Counted from the first letter of the stretch, positions 1-9,156 are shown. The stretch is 64,000 nt of DNA from Pararhodonellum marinum (GCF_015354735.1 NZ_JACEFJ010000009.1:124001-188000); one strand, 5' to 3'. The notes: a model not told the origin generated them from the letters alone. Numbers and translations: made by a program.

Positions 1-580
1 TAGCCAAAACCGAAATCTGGGGGGAGACAATACCAACCAAAGAGGATTGGTGAGATTCAAACTGGAACCTGATGCCACTTTTTCTTTTATCGCCTCAAAG
101 AGTGGATATTTTACCAAAAGTGTGCCTTACAGTACAGTTGGAAAAACACCCCGGCAGGAGGAACTCATTCAAGATGTGACCAACATTACCTTGGATACCA
201 CCCTGTATTTGGACCAGTTGGTGCTTGAAAGATCCATTGTGTTGGAAAATATCTACTATGATCTGGATAAAGCTGACATTCGACCTGATGCTGCCCTTGA
301 ACTGGATAAGCTGGTGCAGATCTTAAAAGACAATCCGTCCATACGCATCGAACTCAGTTCTCATACGGATGCCAGGGCAAGTGATTCCTACAACGACGCC
401 CTTTCCCAGAGAAGGGCTGAATCCGCCGTTAACTACATTGTTTCTCAAGGCATAGAAAGAAGCCGTTTGGTAGCCAAAGGCTATGGTAAGCGTCAGCTCA
501 TCATACCCAATGCCCAAACTGAGGAAGACCATCAGGTCAACAGGCGAACTGAATTTAAAGTGATCGAGATAGAGGATTAA
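1..580 (+). CDS. OmpA-family outer membrane protein, C-terminal part (5' end outside window)
   Basis: The reading frame is open from base 2 to the stop at 578-580, so this is the 3' end of a longer gene; the TTG near 47 is internal. The last ~110 residues form an OmpA-like peptidoglycan-binding domain. It contains FDLDK-like YYDLDKADIRPDA, the SSHTDARAS segment with the conserved Asp, and LSQRRAESAV with the conserved Arg that contacts diaminopimelate. It therefore probably anchors an envelope or outer-membrane protein to murein. The preceding segment (SGYFTKSVPYSTVG) resembles the linker or carboxypeptidase-regulatory-like region of large Bacteroidota OmpA proteins that also carry TPR and PD40 repeats. 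Those domains would lie outside the window, so the full architecture is unknown. Confidence 0.88.
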   Translation, partial: SQNRNLGGDNTNQRGLVRFKLEPDATFSFIASKSGYFTKSVPYSTVGKTPRQEELIQDVTNITLDTTLYLDQLVLERSIVLENIYYDLDKADIRPDAALELDKLVQILKDNPSIRIELSSHTDARASDSYNDALSQRRAESAVNYIVSQGIERSRLVAKGYGKRQLIIPNAQTEEDHQVNRRTEFKVIEIED

Positions 581-685
581 GGTTTGATTTTGCCTAAAAT
601 GGATTGTCAGATCATACTTTCTAGTCAAACTTTCTACAGGGAGTAATTTCCTATTTATTCCTCCCCGGTTTCCCTTTCTATTCCT

Positions 686-693
686 TACCTTTG
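686..693 (+). promoter_or_regulatory. Bacteroidota -7 promoter element TACCTTTG upstream of purM
   Basis: TACCTTTG matches the Bacteroidota -7 consensus TAnnTTTG and lies 27 bases before the purM ATG. No good TTTG -33 element is seen about 19-21 bases further upstream, so only half of the promoter is supported. Confidence 0.5.
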
Positions 694-720
694 TGAGGAC
701 AGAGACCAAAATATGATTCC

Positions 721-1890
721 ATGAGTGAAAGATACATGCAGAGGGGCGTTTCGGCATCCAAAGAAGATGTACACCAAGCCATAGCCCACCTGGACAAAGG
801 CTTGTTCCCCAAAGCTTTTTGTAAAATAGTGGAGGATACCTTAGGCAATGACCCTGATTTTTGCAATATCATGCATGCCGATGGGGCTGGGACCAAGTCT
901 TCTCTTGCCTACATGTATTGGAAGGAGACGGGTGACCTTTCGGTTTGGAAAGGAATCGCTCAGGATGCCATTATCATGAACATTGATGATTTACTTTGCG
1001 TAGGCGCAATCAATAACATTTTGGTATCAAGCACCATAGGCCGCAATAAAAATCTGATTCCCGGTGAGGTGGTTTCTGCCATCATTCAGGGAACCGAAGA
1101 GGTGCTTCAAACCCTCAGGGACAATGGAGTCAATGCTATTTTGACGGGAGGAGAAACCGCAGATGTGGGGGATTTGGTGAGAACCATAATCGTGGACAGT
1201 ACCGTAACGGCAAGAATGCCCCGCAATGAAGTAATTTCCAATGATGCCATTCAGGCCGGAGATGTGGTGGTGGGTCTTGCTTCATTTGGACAAGCAAGGT
1301 ACGAGACTGCTTACAATGGAGGTATGGGCAGCAATGGATTGACATCCGCCAGACATGATGTTTTTGCCAAAATACTAAAGACCAAATATCCCGAAAGTTT
1401 TGATTCAGCTGTGCCGGAGGACCTCGTTTATTCCGGAAAATACCAATTAACAGATCCTGCTCCCGGCACTCCCTTGGACATGGGTAAGCTGGTCTTGTCA
1501 CCTACCAGGACCTATGCCCCCATTATGGTTGAGGTGCTCAAGTACCTGAGGCCCAAAGTACACGGTTTGGTTCATTGCAGTGGAGGTGCACAAACCAAAG
1601 TATTGCACTTTATTGAAGGATTAAATGTGATCAAAGACAACCTATTCGAAACCCCACCACTTTTTCAGATCATCCAAGAAGAAAGCAGGACGGACTGGAA
1701 AGAAATGTATAAGGTATTCAACATGGGGCATAGAATGGAAGTCTACCTGGAAGAAAAGTATGCAGAAGAGGTGATGGATATTGCTGAGTTTCATGGTGTG
1801 GATGCACAGATCATCGGTAGGGTGGTGCCTCATGAAGGCAAACAAGTGACCATTCAGAGTAAGCATGGACATTTTGAATACAAGTCTTGA
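721..1890 (+). CDS. purM: Phosphoribosylformylglycinamidine cyclo-ligase (AIR synthase)
   Basis: Cytosolic purine biosynthesis enzyme that closes the imidazole ring, converting FGAM plus ATP to AIR. The protein has 389 residues, as in the longer Bacteroidota-type PurM. Visible motifs are HADGAGTKS near residue 53 (the DGxGTK motif), AQDAIIMNIDDLLCVGA (equivalent of the D-x-MNxND segment), LTGGETADVGD (GGETA motif) and a C-terminal FNMGHRMEVY where FNMGIGM is usual. The ATG at 721 follows a -7 promoter element at 686-693. The gene stands alone, with no other pur genes beside it. The MNIDD and NMGHRM variants set it apart from E. coli PurM, but the fold signature is clear. Confidence 0.93.
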   Translation: MSERYMQRGVSASKEDVHQAIAHLDKGLFPKAFCKIVEDTLGNDPDFCNIMHADGAGTKSSLAYMYWKETGDLSVWKGIAQDAIIMNIDDLLCVGAINNILVSSTIGRNKNLIPGEVVSAIIQGTEEVLQTLRDNGVNAILTGGETADVGDLVRTIIVDSTVTARMPRNEVISNDAIQAGDVVVGLASFGQARYETAYNGGMGSNGLTSARHDVFAKILKTKYPESFDSAVPEDLVYSGKYQLTDPAPGTPLDMGKLVLSPTRTYAPIMVEVLKYLRPKVHGLVHCSGGAQTKVLHFIEGLNVIKDNLFETPPLFQIIQEESRTDWKEMYKVFNMGHRMEVYLEEKYAEEVMDIAEFHGVDAQIIGRVVPHEGKQVTIQSKHGHFEYKS

Positions 1891-1948
1891 TTTTATTTAA
1901 AATGAATTTTAATCCTCTTACTCAATTCAATTTGACACAATCTTTCAT

Positions 1949-3292
1949 TTGGACTTCGAATTGAAAAAACTGTTAAAAATATTGGCCTGGACGACGGGCC
2001 TTTTTCTTTTACTTGCCCTGCTGATCATTACCAGGGTCGACTGGAGGGATTACCGGGAAAGTGCCTACTACCAAGACACCATGGCTTCATTGGAAGCATT
2101 GGATTTTGAATCCGAACACAGTGATGACTTTTGGATCGCTGGATGGGCCAAGGCCAATCATACCCCCGAAGAGCCAACTCCTTTGGTAGGGTACAAACCC
2201 AGAGGCAAATATGAATTTGTCCAGGATAGCAGCCATGTAAGGGCCTTGGTTTTGGGCAATGGGAGCCAAAGGATTGCATTTTTGGGCTATGAATTGTTGC
2301 TTGTTCATCCTCACTTGGCTGATCAGATACGGGAAGCAGTCAAAGCAAAGGATTTGCCTATCGATTTGTTGTACTTTACCGCCACACATACCCACAGCGG
2401 GATGGGAGGCTACATGCCCGGATTGGCAGGCCGATTGGTTTTTGGCGGCCTTGATCAAGCCATCATGGATGATTTAAAAGTAAAAACCCTGGCTGCTTTG
2501 GAAGCGGCACTTGCATCTCAGGATACGGTTAAGCTTTCCTACAATAGGATAAAGGGGGCTGATTTTGTGGAGAACAGGTTTATTCCTGATGGCCCTATTG
2601 ATCCTTATTTGAGGCAGTTGAAACTGGAGAAGACTACTGGGGAAACAGGCGTTTTTGTGAGTTTTAGCGCGCATTCAACTTGTCTTAGTTCTAAATTTAT
2701 GGGTTTGTCGGGTGATTATCCCCACTACTTGATGCAACAACTTGAGGAAGAATCGGATTTCGCCCTTTTCGCATCAGGAACGGTAGGCAGTCATCGTCCG
2801 GTAAGGGATGGAAATGATGTGTTGGCTACGCAGCAGTATGCCCATCGCCTGGATAGTTTAATTAAGGTAAATGTGGAAATTGAAAAGCAAATTTCCGGCA
2901 ATAATTTTTCCTTTCAAAAAGTCCCAATTTCTCTAAGGTCACCGCATATCCGGATTTCTGAAAATTGGAGGCTGAGACCCTGGATTTTCGAATGGTTATT
3001 TGGTTCAATGAATGCCCATTTTGATGTGGTGAGGCTGGGGGATTTGTTGCTTATTTCTTCCAGTGGTGAGCTCTCCGGTGTTTTTTATGAGCAGTGGGAA
3101 GCCATAGCCCAGTCCCAAGGGCTAGAATTGATGATTACGACATTTAATGGCAATTATATCGGTTACATCACACCTGACGAATTTTACAACTACCGCTTCC
3201 ATGAGGTGAGGGAAATGAATTGGTTCGGACCTTATAATGGGGCTTATTTTGATGAATTGATCAAGGCCATGATACTGAAAGCTTCGAATTGA
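1949..3292 (+). CDS. Neutral/alkaline ceramidase-family hydrolase, membrane-anchored
   Basis: Residues ~10-30 form a hydrophobic signal-anchor, so the enzyme domain is probably periplasmic or surface exposed. The rest matches the N-terminal catalytic domain of neutral ceramidases: the THTHSGMGGY motif near residue 147 (zinc-site histidines), a MGLSGDYPHYL segment in the nucleophile region, ISSSGELSGVFYE (the family's conserved Glu) and GNYIGYITPDEFY (the conserved Tyr loop). At 447 residues it lacks the C-terminal immunoglobulin-like domain of full-length ceramidases. The start is a TTG at 1949 or, equally plausible, the TTG at 1961 that gives MKKLLKI; no ATG precedes the signal anchor. The natural substrate could be a ceramide or another N-acyl lipid. 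Confidence 0.8.
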   Translation: MDFELKKLLKILAWTTGLFLLLALLIITRVDWRDYRESAYYQDTMASLEALDFESEHSDDFWIAGWAKANHTPEEPTPLVGYKPRGKYEFVQDSSHVRALVLGNGSQRIAFLGYELLLVHPHLADQIREAVKAKDLPIDLLYFTATHTHSGMGGYMPGLAGRLVFGGLDQAIMDDLKVKTLAALEAALASQDTVKLSYNRIKGADFVENRFIPDGPIDPYLRQLKLEKTTGETGVFVSFSAHSTCLSSKFMGLSGDYPHYLMQQLEEESDFALFASGTVGSHRPVRDGNDVLATQQYAHRLDSLIKVNVEIEKQISGNNFSFQKVPISLRSPHIRISENWRLRPWIFEWLFGSMNAHFDVVRLGDLLLISSSGELSGVFYEQWEAIAQSQGLELMITTFNGNYIGYITPDEFYNYRFHEVREMNWFGPYNGAYFDELIKAMILKASN

Positions 3293-3470
3293 TTTCATTC
3301 CAATTTTTAAGTTGCTCCTGATCAACCATGGGTGGCTCAATGGTTTTTTTAAAACCCTTGCAACCATCTCAGGTTATTTTAGGTATATTAGTGTAGACGC
3401 TTAGATACAGAATTTACCTTTTGTTGACAAATGCCATTCTAAAATCTTTTTTCTCCAAAAAACCAAACCC

Positions 3471-4829
3471 ATGAAAAAAATATTCAAATCCATATCAGGC
3501 ATGAGATCTTTGATCAAAAACCTGGATCTTGAAAAATTGAACAAATTGTCCCAAAAGGTTGATCTGAATGAAATGATGGGCGTGGTGTCCAATATGAGTG
3601 AGGAGGATTTGAGCAAGTTGATGAAGATGATGAAAAGTGGGGGTAAGCCAAAAACCATTCCTGCAATCAACGGTGATTTTTACGAATTGGGAAAGACCTT
3701 ACCACCCCATGAAAGGGAAATCCAACTCAAAGTAAGGGAGTTTATGGAAAAGGAAATCAGGCCCATTGCCAATGATTATTGGAACAAAGCCCAGTTTCCC
3801 ATGCATATCATCCCAAAAATGGCCGAACTGAATGTGGCAGGCCTGACCTACAAAGGATACGGATGTCCGGGACACTCAGCCTTGCTCGAAGGCTTTTTGG
3901 CGATGGAAATGGCAAGGGTAGATACTTCTATGTCCACTTTTTTTGGCGTTCAGAGTGGCTTGGCAATGGGTTCCATTTACGTTTGTGGTTCCGAGGAACA
4001 AAAAACAGAATGGCTGCCGAAAATGCAAAAAATGGAGACGATCGGAGCTTTTGGTTTGACTGAGCCTGAAGTGGGTTCTGCAGTAGCAGGTGGTTTGACC
4101 ACCACTTGCAAAAGAGAGGGTGACGAGTGGGTGCTCAACGGCCAGAAAAAATGGATCGGCAATGCCACCTTCTCAGACATCACAGTGATCTGGGCCAGGG
4201 ATTTGGAAGATCAACAGGTCAAAGGTTTTATTGTAAGAAAGGGCAACCCGGGATTCAAGGCAGATAAAATGGAGAATAAAATGGCACTTAGGACGGTTCA
4301 GAATGCCTTGATCACCATGAAAGACTGCAGGGTTCCGGAAAGTGACCGCCTTCAGGAAGCCAACTCTTTCAGAGATACGGCAAAGGTGCTGAGGATGACT
4401 AGGGCAGGGGTTGCCTGGCAAGCCGTGGGTTGTGCACGGGGAGCCTATGAGGCCGCCTTGAAATACAGCAATGAAAGAATACAGTTTGGAAGACCCATCG
4501 CCTCGTTTCAGTTGGTGCAGGATCTACTTGTCACCATGCTGGGTGACCTGACAGCCATGCAAAGCATGGTCTTCCGTCTGTCCCAGATTCAGGACGATGG
4601 GTTCTTAAAAGATGAACACGCCTCTCTTGCAAAAGTATTTTGTACCCTAAGGATGCGTGATATTGTGGATCATGCCCGGGAGTTGTTTGGAGGTAATGGT
4701 ATCCTGCTGGAATATGACATTGCAAGATTCGTGGCGGATGCAGAAGCCATTTACAGCTATGAGGGCACTAAAGAAATCAACAGCCTGATTGTAGGCAGAG
4801 CGATAACCGGACATAGTGCATTTGTTTGA
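3471..4829 (+). CDS. Acyl-CoA dehydrogenase, glutaryl-CoA-dehydrogenase-like, with N-terminal extension
   Basis: FAD-dependent acyl-CoA dehydrogenase of 452 residues. The catalytic core starts near residue 75. FGLTEPEVGS (acyl-CoA/FAD binding), WIGNATFSDITVIWARD, RIQFGRPIASFQ and the C-terminal YEGTKEINSLIVGRAITG are closest to glutaryl-CoA dehydrogenases, and the Glu of YEGT is the expected catalytic base. Residues 1-~70 are an extra Lys/Met/Leu-rich, helical-looking segment absent from standard family members (core length about 390). The gene is monocistronic and convergent with the deformylase-like gene 22 bases away. The oxidised substrate, and whether it also decarboxylates, cannot be told from sequence alone. 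Confidence 0.88.
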   Translation: MKKIFKSISGMRSLIKNLDLEKLNKLSQKVDLNEMMGVVSNMSEEDLSKLMKMMKSGGKPKTIPAINGDFYELGKTLPPHEREIQLKVREFMEKEIRPIANDYWNKAQFPMHIIPKMAELNVAGLTYKGYGCPGHSALLEGFLAMEMARVDTSMSTFFGVQSGLAMGSIYVCGSEEQKTEWLPKMQKMETIGAFGLTEPEVGSAVAGGLTTTCKREGDEWVLNGQKKWIGNATFSDITVIWARDLEDQQVKGFIVRKGNPGFKADKMENKMALRTVQNALITMKDCRVPESDRLQEANSFRDTAKVLRMTRAGVAWQAVGCARGAYEAALKYSNERIQFGRPIASFQLVQDLLVTMLGDLTAMQSMVFRLSQIQDDGFLKDEHASLAKVFCTLRMRDIVDHARELFGGNGILLEYDIARFVADAEAIYSYEGTKEINSLIVGRAITGHSAFV

Positions 4830-4851
4830 GAACAGCGAACTGATATCCATT

Positions 4852-5340
4852 CTAAAATTCCCGGTATTGAAATGACTTATCGTCGATGGCCCGCATGGTA
4901 CAAAGGATGCCATCGAGGTGATCGTATTCATGCTGAATAAGTTCGGACAGGTCGTTTTCTACTTTCCAGGTTTGTTTAGTCCAGTTCTCATCTCTGTACT
5001 CCAATGTGAGGCTTTGGTGTCGCTTTACTTTTACCAGTAAAGAAGGAAAACTCATGCAGTCATCCCATACCTCAAACATTTCAGCGCTGGACCAGGGGAT
5101 TTCGGGATTGATGATGGTGTAGGGCCGATCCAAATCCAAATAAAACAAGCGTTTCATAATGCCCAACTGAGGAGCTGCAATGCCCCTTCCAAAGCCATAC
5201 TTTTGTCGGATGTCCAACATGGCTTCCTGTAACTCTCTCACCCAGCTTTGGACAAGGGGAAGTTCGGATTCCAAGACCGGGTCACAGATTTGGTAAAGTC
5301 TTGGATCTCCCAGTTTTAATATGTCAGCAGTGGTTTTCAT
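4852..5340 (-). CDS. Peptide deformylase-like metallohydrolase with variant motif 2
   Basis: 162 residues with the three deformylase motifs: GRGIAAPQLG (GxGxAAPQ), WDDCMSF in place of EGCLS, and QHEYDHLDG (HExDH). The Cys and both His metal ligands and the catalytic Glu of HEYDH are present, so metal binding and hydrolysis are plausible. The EG before the Cys is DD and the following Leu is Met, a departure from housekeeping Def proteins. It is the last gene of a minus-strand operon after the PNPOx-like gene, 14 bases apart. It may be a second, specialised deformylase acting on N-formyl peptides or proteins; the main def gene would be elsewhere in the genome. Confidence 0.82.
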   Translation of the reverse strand: MKTTADILKLGDPRLYQICDPVLESELPLVQSWVRELQEAMLDIRQKYGFGRGIAAPQLGIMKRLFYLDLDRPYTIINPEIPWSSAEMFEVWDDCMSFPSLLVKVKRHQSLTLEYRDENWTKQTWKVENDLSELIQHEYDHLDGILCTMRAIDDKSFQYREF

Positions 5341-5354
5341 GAATACTTAAACTT

Positions 5355-5927
5355 TTATGGAGCTAACCAGTTTATTTGCCAATCTTTTCCAGTTTTTTCA
5401 AACCCAACTCGGATATGCGTTTGCCCATTGAGTTGAAGCAGATCCATATGTTTAGGAATGATTTGGATTACCGCAAAATAGTGATCTTGAAACTTTCCCT
5501 CCCAATGGTAGGCCGCTTCGGGATGGGAAATGATAGCACCAGGCGCATAAATGGGTTGATAGGCATTTTGGGCATCACCTTGTATGCGAGTCCAAAACCC
5601 CTTGGCCACATCATTTCCATGGTGCAACACCGCTTCTCCTTTTACTCGAATCTGTACCCTTTTGTTGGGATGATAAAAAACCAAGGCTGTCCCCGGATTG
5701 GATCTGAGAGCCTTGATTTTGTCAGTACGAAGGTCAGAAAAAAAATAGAAGTTCAAATCTTCATCCACCTTTCTTAACACCACATATCTAGCACTAAGGT
5801 TTTGTCCAGCTCCTGTGGCCAGTGTCATGAATCGAAACGGGTGCTTGGAATCCAAAGCCCCGCGGTGCAATTCATGCTTTAATGTTTGAAAAACAGCATC
5901 CAGACTGTCTGAGGATTTGATTAGCAT
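5355..5927 (-). CDS. Pyridoxamine 5'-phosphate oxidase-family flavoprotein
   Basis: 190 residues of the split-barrel FMN-binding PNPOx-like family. Seen are RFMTLATGAGQNLSARYVVLR (FMN-binding strand region, quoted in part), FYFFSDLRTDKIKALRSNP with the conserved S-x-K segment, and ALVFYHPNKRVQIRVKGEA. The C-terminal RRRGW-like substrate segment of true PdxH is missing; instead the end reads TGKDWQINWLAP. It is therefore a general PNPOx-family protein rather than a proven pyridoxine oxidase. The ATG at 5927 overlaps the upstream stop (TGATG), which implies translational coupling; a GTG one codon earlier is an alternative start. Confidence 0.82.
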   Translation of the reverse strand: MLIKSSDSLDAVFQTLKHELHRGALDSKHPFRFMTLATGAGQNLSARYVVLRKVDEDLNFYFFSDLRTDKIKALRSNPGTALVFYHPNKRVQIRVKGEAVLHHGNDVAKGFWTRIQGDAQNAYQPIYAPGAIISHPEAAYHWEGKFQDHYFAVIQIIPKHMDLLQLNGQTHIRVGFEKTGKDWQINWLAP

Positions 5928-6109
5928 CACTGTTCTATGGATAAAGCTGCAAAAGCAACCACTTCCCCTTCTTCCACTTCAAACTGGATTTCCATAGGAT
6001 TGCAGCAAACTTCACAGTCTTCAATATAACTCTGCCTCGATACGGAAGGATCCAAGAGCATGGAAATTTCTTCAAAACAATAAGGGCAGGTAAACAAATG
6101 CTCTATCAT
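5927..6109 (-). CDS. CPXCG-motif cysteine-rich small protein
   Basis: 60-residue protein with two metal-knuckle pairs, CPYC at residues 8-11 and CEVC further on, followed by NPMEIQFEVEEGEV. This pattern is the small CPXCG family (zinc-ribbon-like proteins of unknown function). The C-terminal half is acidic. It is the first gene of the three-gene minus-strand operon and overlaps the next gene's start codon by one base. The cysteines most likely bind zinc, and the cellular role is not known. Confidence 0.85.
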   Translation of the reverse strand: MIEHLFTCPYCFEEISMLLDPSVSRQSYIEDCEVCCNPMEIQFEVEEGEVVAFAALSIEQ

Positions 6110-6173
6110 GGTTTGAGTTTATTTGAATAACCACTTCCGGGTCTTTAGGTTTCCTAGACACTTCAAAAATAAC

Positions 6174-6208
6174 AAAAGCGTTTGGAACAGATTGCTCCAA
6201 ACGCTTTT
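6174..6208. terminator. Bidirectional hairpin terminator between clpB and the CPXCG operon
   Basis: Arms AAAAGCGTTTGGA (6174-6186) and TCCAAACGCTTTT (6196-6208) are perfectly complementary around a 9-base loop. On the minus strand it lies just after the clpB stop and is followed by a T-rich run, so its main job is probably clpB termination. Confidence 0.85.
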
Positions 6209-6254
6209 TCCAAAAAATTATTCCTATCTCTTTTCGGGTTTTCAAGGCCTAAAT

Positions 6255-8867
6255 TTAGACCTCAATACTTTCCACATTTTTAAAGTAGACCTGTTGATCC
6301 GCGTCGAGATCCACCAATACTGCTGCGTCATTCTTGATGTAGCCGGCCAGAATCTGCTTGGACAGTTCATTCAAAACTATCCGCTGCATGGCTCTTTTCA
6401 ATGGTCTCGCTCCAAACTGAGGGTCAAAACCGACTTTTCCCAAATGATCCAAAACCTCCTTGGTAGCTTCTATCTCAATGTTGGCTTCGGACAATCGCTG
6501 TTGGATTTCACGCCATTGGATGTCGACGATTTTACGGATGATGTCCTTACTGAGTGGTTCAAACATGATCACTTCATCTACCCGATTGAGAAACTCAGGC
6601 CTCACAGATCCTTTTAATAGTTCAAAAGCCTCCGCTTTGGTTTTTTCCATGATTTCCTCTTTGTTCCAGTCTTCTATTTCAGCAAAACGTTCCTGAATCA
6701 GGTGTGACCCGATATTGGTGGTCATGATGATGATGGTGTTTTTAAAATTGGCCAGCCTTCCTTTGTTGTCGGTCAACCTTCCGTCGTCCAACACCTGCAA
6801 GAGGATGTTGAACACATCAGGATGGGCTTTTTCGATTTCATCCAGGAGTATGACAGAGTAAGGCTTACGACGCACCGCTTCTGTCAACTGTCCTCCTTCA
6901 TCGTAGCCTACATAGCCTGGAGGTGCTCCCACCAGTCTGCTGACTGCATGCCTTTCCTGGTACTCGGACATGTCTATCCGCACCATTGCGTTGTCATCAT
7001 TGAACAGATAGGAAGCAAGGGCCTTGGCCAGTTCGGTTTTACCTACCCCTGTCGTACCCATGAAGATAAAGGATCCAATGGGACGCTTGGGGTCCTGCAA
7101 TCCTGCACGGCTTCTCCTTACCGCATCAGATAGGCCTACAATGGCTTCATGTTGTCCAGCCACCCGTTTGCTTAGTTCCTCCTCCAGGTGTAGCAGTTTT
7201 TCCCTGTCACTCTGAAGCATCTTGGAAACCGGTATGCCAGTCCACTTGGCCACTACAGCTGCGACGTCTTCTGCATCGACTTCCTCCTTCAACAAAGGGG
7301 AGCCCTGTTGCATTTCCATAAGCTGGCTTTTGAAAGACTCGAGTTTCTTTTCGGACTCCACGATTTTGCCATACCGGATCTCGGCTACCTTACCGAAATC
7401 ACCCGATCTTTCCGCTTGTTCAGCTTCCAGTTTGAACTTATCAATGTTTTCCTTTTCTCGCTGAATGCCCATGATGACCGCTTTTTCGCTTTCCCATTTG
7501 GCTTTTACACTTTGGCGTTTTTCCGAAAGGTCTGCGATTTCCTTGCTCAGCACGGTTTCTTTGTCCTTGTTTTTTTCCCTTCTGATGGCTTCTCTCTCTA
7601 TTTCCAGCTGCATGATCCTACGGTTAAGTTCATCCAGTTCCTGAGGAAGCGAGTCAATTTCCATCCTCAATTTGGCCGCTGCCTCATCCATCAAGTCAAT
7701 GGCCTTGTCAGGAAGAAACCGGTCAGAGATGTACCGGTGGGAAAGTTCTACAGCAGAGATTACTGCATCATCTTTGATCCTCACCCCATGGTGAAGTTCG
7801 TATTTGTCTTTGATCCCTCTGAGAATGGAAATGGCATCGGCCACATCAGGTTCATCCACTATCACAGCCTGAAATCTCCGCTCCAAGGCTTTGTCTTTTT
7901 CGATGTACTTTTGATATTCCTTTAACGTGGTGGCACCAATGGCATGAAGCTCACCTCTGGCGAGAGCAGGTTTCAGCAAGTTGGCAGCATCCATGGCTCC
8001 TTCGCCTCCGCCTCCAGCCCCTATCAAAGTGTGGATCTCGTCAATGAACAGGATGATTTGACCATCTGAATCGGTCACTTCCTTGATGACTGCCTTCAGC
8101 CTCTCTTCAAACTCCCCTTTGTATTTGGCTCCTGCTACCAACAGCCCCATGTCAAGAGAAATAAGGGTTTTGGTTTTCAGATTTTCAGGGACATCACCAC
8201 TAACGATCCTCTGGGCCAAACCTTCCACTATAGCGGTTTTACCCACACCTGGTTCACCCAGTAGTATTGGGTTGTTTTTGGTCCTTCGGGCCAAAATCTG
8301 TAAAACCCGCCTGATTTCTTCATCTCTTCCGATGACAGGGTCAATCTTGCCTTTTTTGGCAAGTTCGTTGAGGTTTTTGGAATATTTTTCCAAGGACCGG
8401 TATTTGGCCTCGGCATTTTGGTCGGTGACTTTACTGCCTTTTCTGAGTTCCTTGATGGCCTCTATCAATGGCTTTTCGGCCATGCCTTGGTCTTTGAGCA
8501 GTTGGGAGGCTTTATCACTTCCAGCCAATATGGCCAAAAGCAGGTGTTCGATGGCCACATATTCATCATCAAAGGTTTTTAAATAATCCTTTGCTTTGGC
8601 CATGATCTGATTGCTTGATCCTGAAAGATAGGGTTGCTGACCACTTACCCGGGGATAAGACTGAATGAGTTCGTCTAGCTTTTGAAGCACTAAAGCTTTG
8701 TTGATGCCCAGTTTTTTGAACACAAAACCAGATACGTCCTCATCCTCAGACAGGACTCCTTTCAGCAGGTGGCCAGGCTCGATGGCTTGTTGTTGGGCAG
8801 CCATGGCCAATTCAGCGGCTTTCTGCACCGCTTCCTGGGATTTGATGGTAAATTGTTTAAAATCCAT
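6255..8867 (-). CDS. clpB: ATP-dependent disaggregase chaperone ClpB
   Basis: 870 residues, the normal ClpB length. Order: N-terminal Clp-N double repeat (1-~145), first AAA+ module with Walker A GEPGVGKT at 204-211 and Walker B ILFIDEIHTL, then the coiled-coil middle domain (roughly 400-530, Lys/Glu-rich). The second AAA+ module has MGTTGVGKTE and ILLDEIEKAHP, and a C-terminal Clp D2-small domain closes the protein. The middle domain and the absence of a ClpP-docking loop favour ClpB over ClpA/ClpC. It solubilises heat-aggregated proteins together with DnaK. The gene is monocistronic with a strong terminator. No heat-shock operator is obvious in the 289-base upstream gap. Confidence 0.97.
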   Translation of the reverse strand: MDFKQFTIKSQEAVQKAAELAMAAQQQAIEPGHLLKGVLSEDEDVSGFVFKKLGINKALVLQKLDELIQSYPRVSGQQPYLSGSSNQIMAKAKDYLKTFDDEYVAIEHLLLAILAGSDKASQLLKDQGMAEKPLIEAIKELRKGSKVTDQNAEAKYRSLEKYSKNLNELAKKGKIDPVIGRDEEIRRVLQILARRTKNNPILLGEPGVGKTAIVEGLAQRIVSGDVPENLKTKTLISLDMGLLVAGAKYKGEFEERLKAVIKEVTDSDGQIILFIDEIHTLIGAGGGGEGAMDAANLLKPALARGELHAIGATTLKEYQKYIEKDKALERRFQAVIVDEPDVADAISILRGIKDKYELHHGVRIKDDAVISAVELSHRYISDRFLPDKAIDLMDEAAAKLRMEIDSLPQELDELNRRIMQLEIEREAIRREKNKDKETVLSKEIADLSEKRQSVKAKWESEKAVIMGIQREKENIDKFKLEAEQAERSGDFGKVAEIRYGKIVESEKKLESFKSQLMEMQQGSPLLKEEVDAEDVAAVVAKWTGIPVSKMLQSDREKLLHLEEELSKRVAGQHEAIVGLSDAVRRSRAGLQDPKRPIGSFIFMGTTGVGKTELAKALASYLFNDDNAMVRIDMSEYQERHAVSRLVGAPPGYVGYDEGGQLTEAVRRKPYSVILLDEIEKAHPDVFNILLQVLDDGRLTDNKGRLANFKNTIIIMTTNIGSHLIQERFAEIEDWNKEEIMEKTKAEAFELLKGSVRPEFLNRVDEVIMFEPLSKDIIRKIVDIQWREIQQRLSEANIEIEATKEVLDHLGKVGFDPQFGARPLKRAMQRIVLNELSKQILAGYIKNDAAVLVDLDADQQVYFKNVESIEV

Positions 8868-9156
8868 TTATCGTGTTTTTTTTGATTGCTATGTTATAAA
8901 GCGAGATCTTGTGAACCCGGCTTTGATGCAGTTCACAAAAGTTTCACCAATTTACTTTTCGTTTAAAAGCCTGAAAAAGTGGCAGTAATATTTAATATTT
9001 GTAGAAATAATTGGACTTTTTGGCAGTATTTCAAGTTGTTTTTTAGCACTTTTCTAGTCCAAAATTCAGGATAAACAGAAAAATTTTATTCACCGAATTT
9101 AGTAACTTATAATGTAAAAACATTACTTTAGAAGTACAAACCAAAAGAAATCAGGT

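Noticed and set aside
6123-8988. Several plus-strand open frames of 60-205 codons across the clpB locus
   Set aside because: They are antisense shadows of the high-confidence clpB gene, have no recognisable motifs, and one crosses the clpB terminator hairpin.
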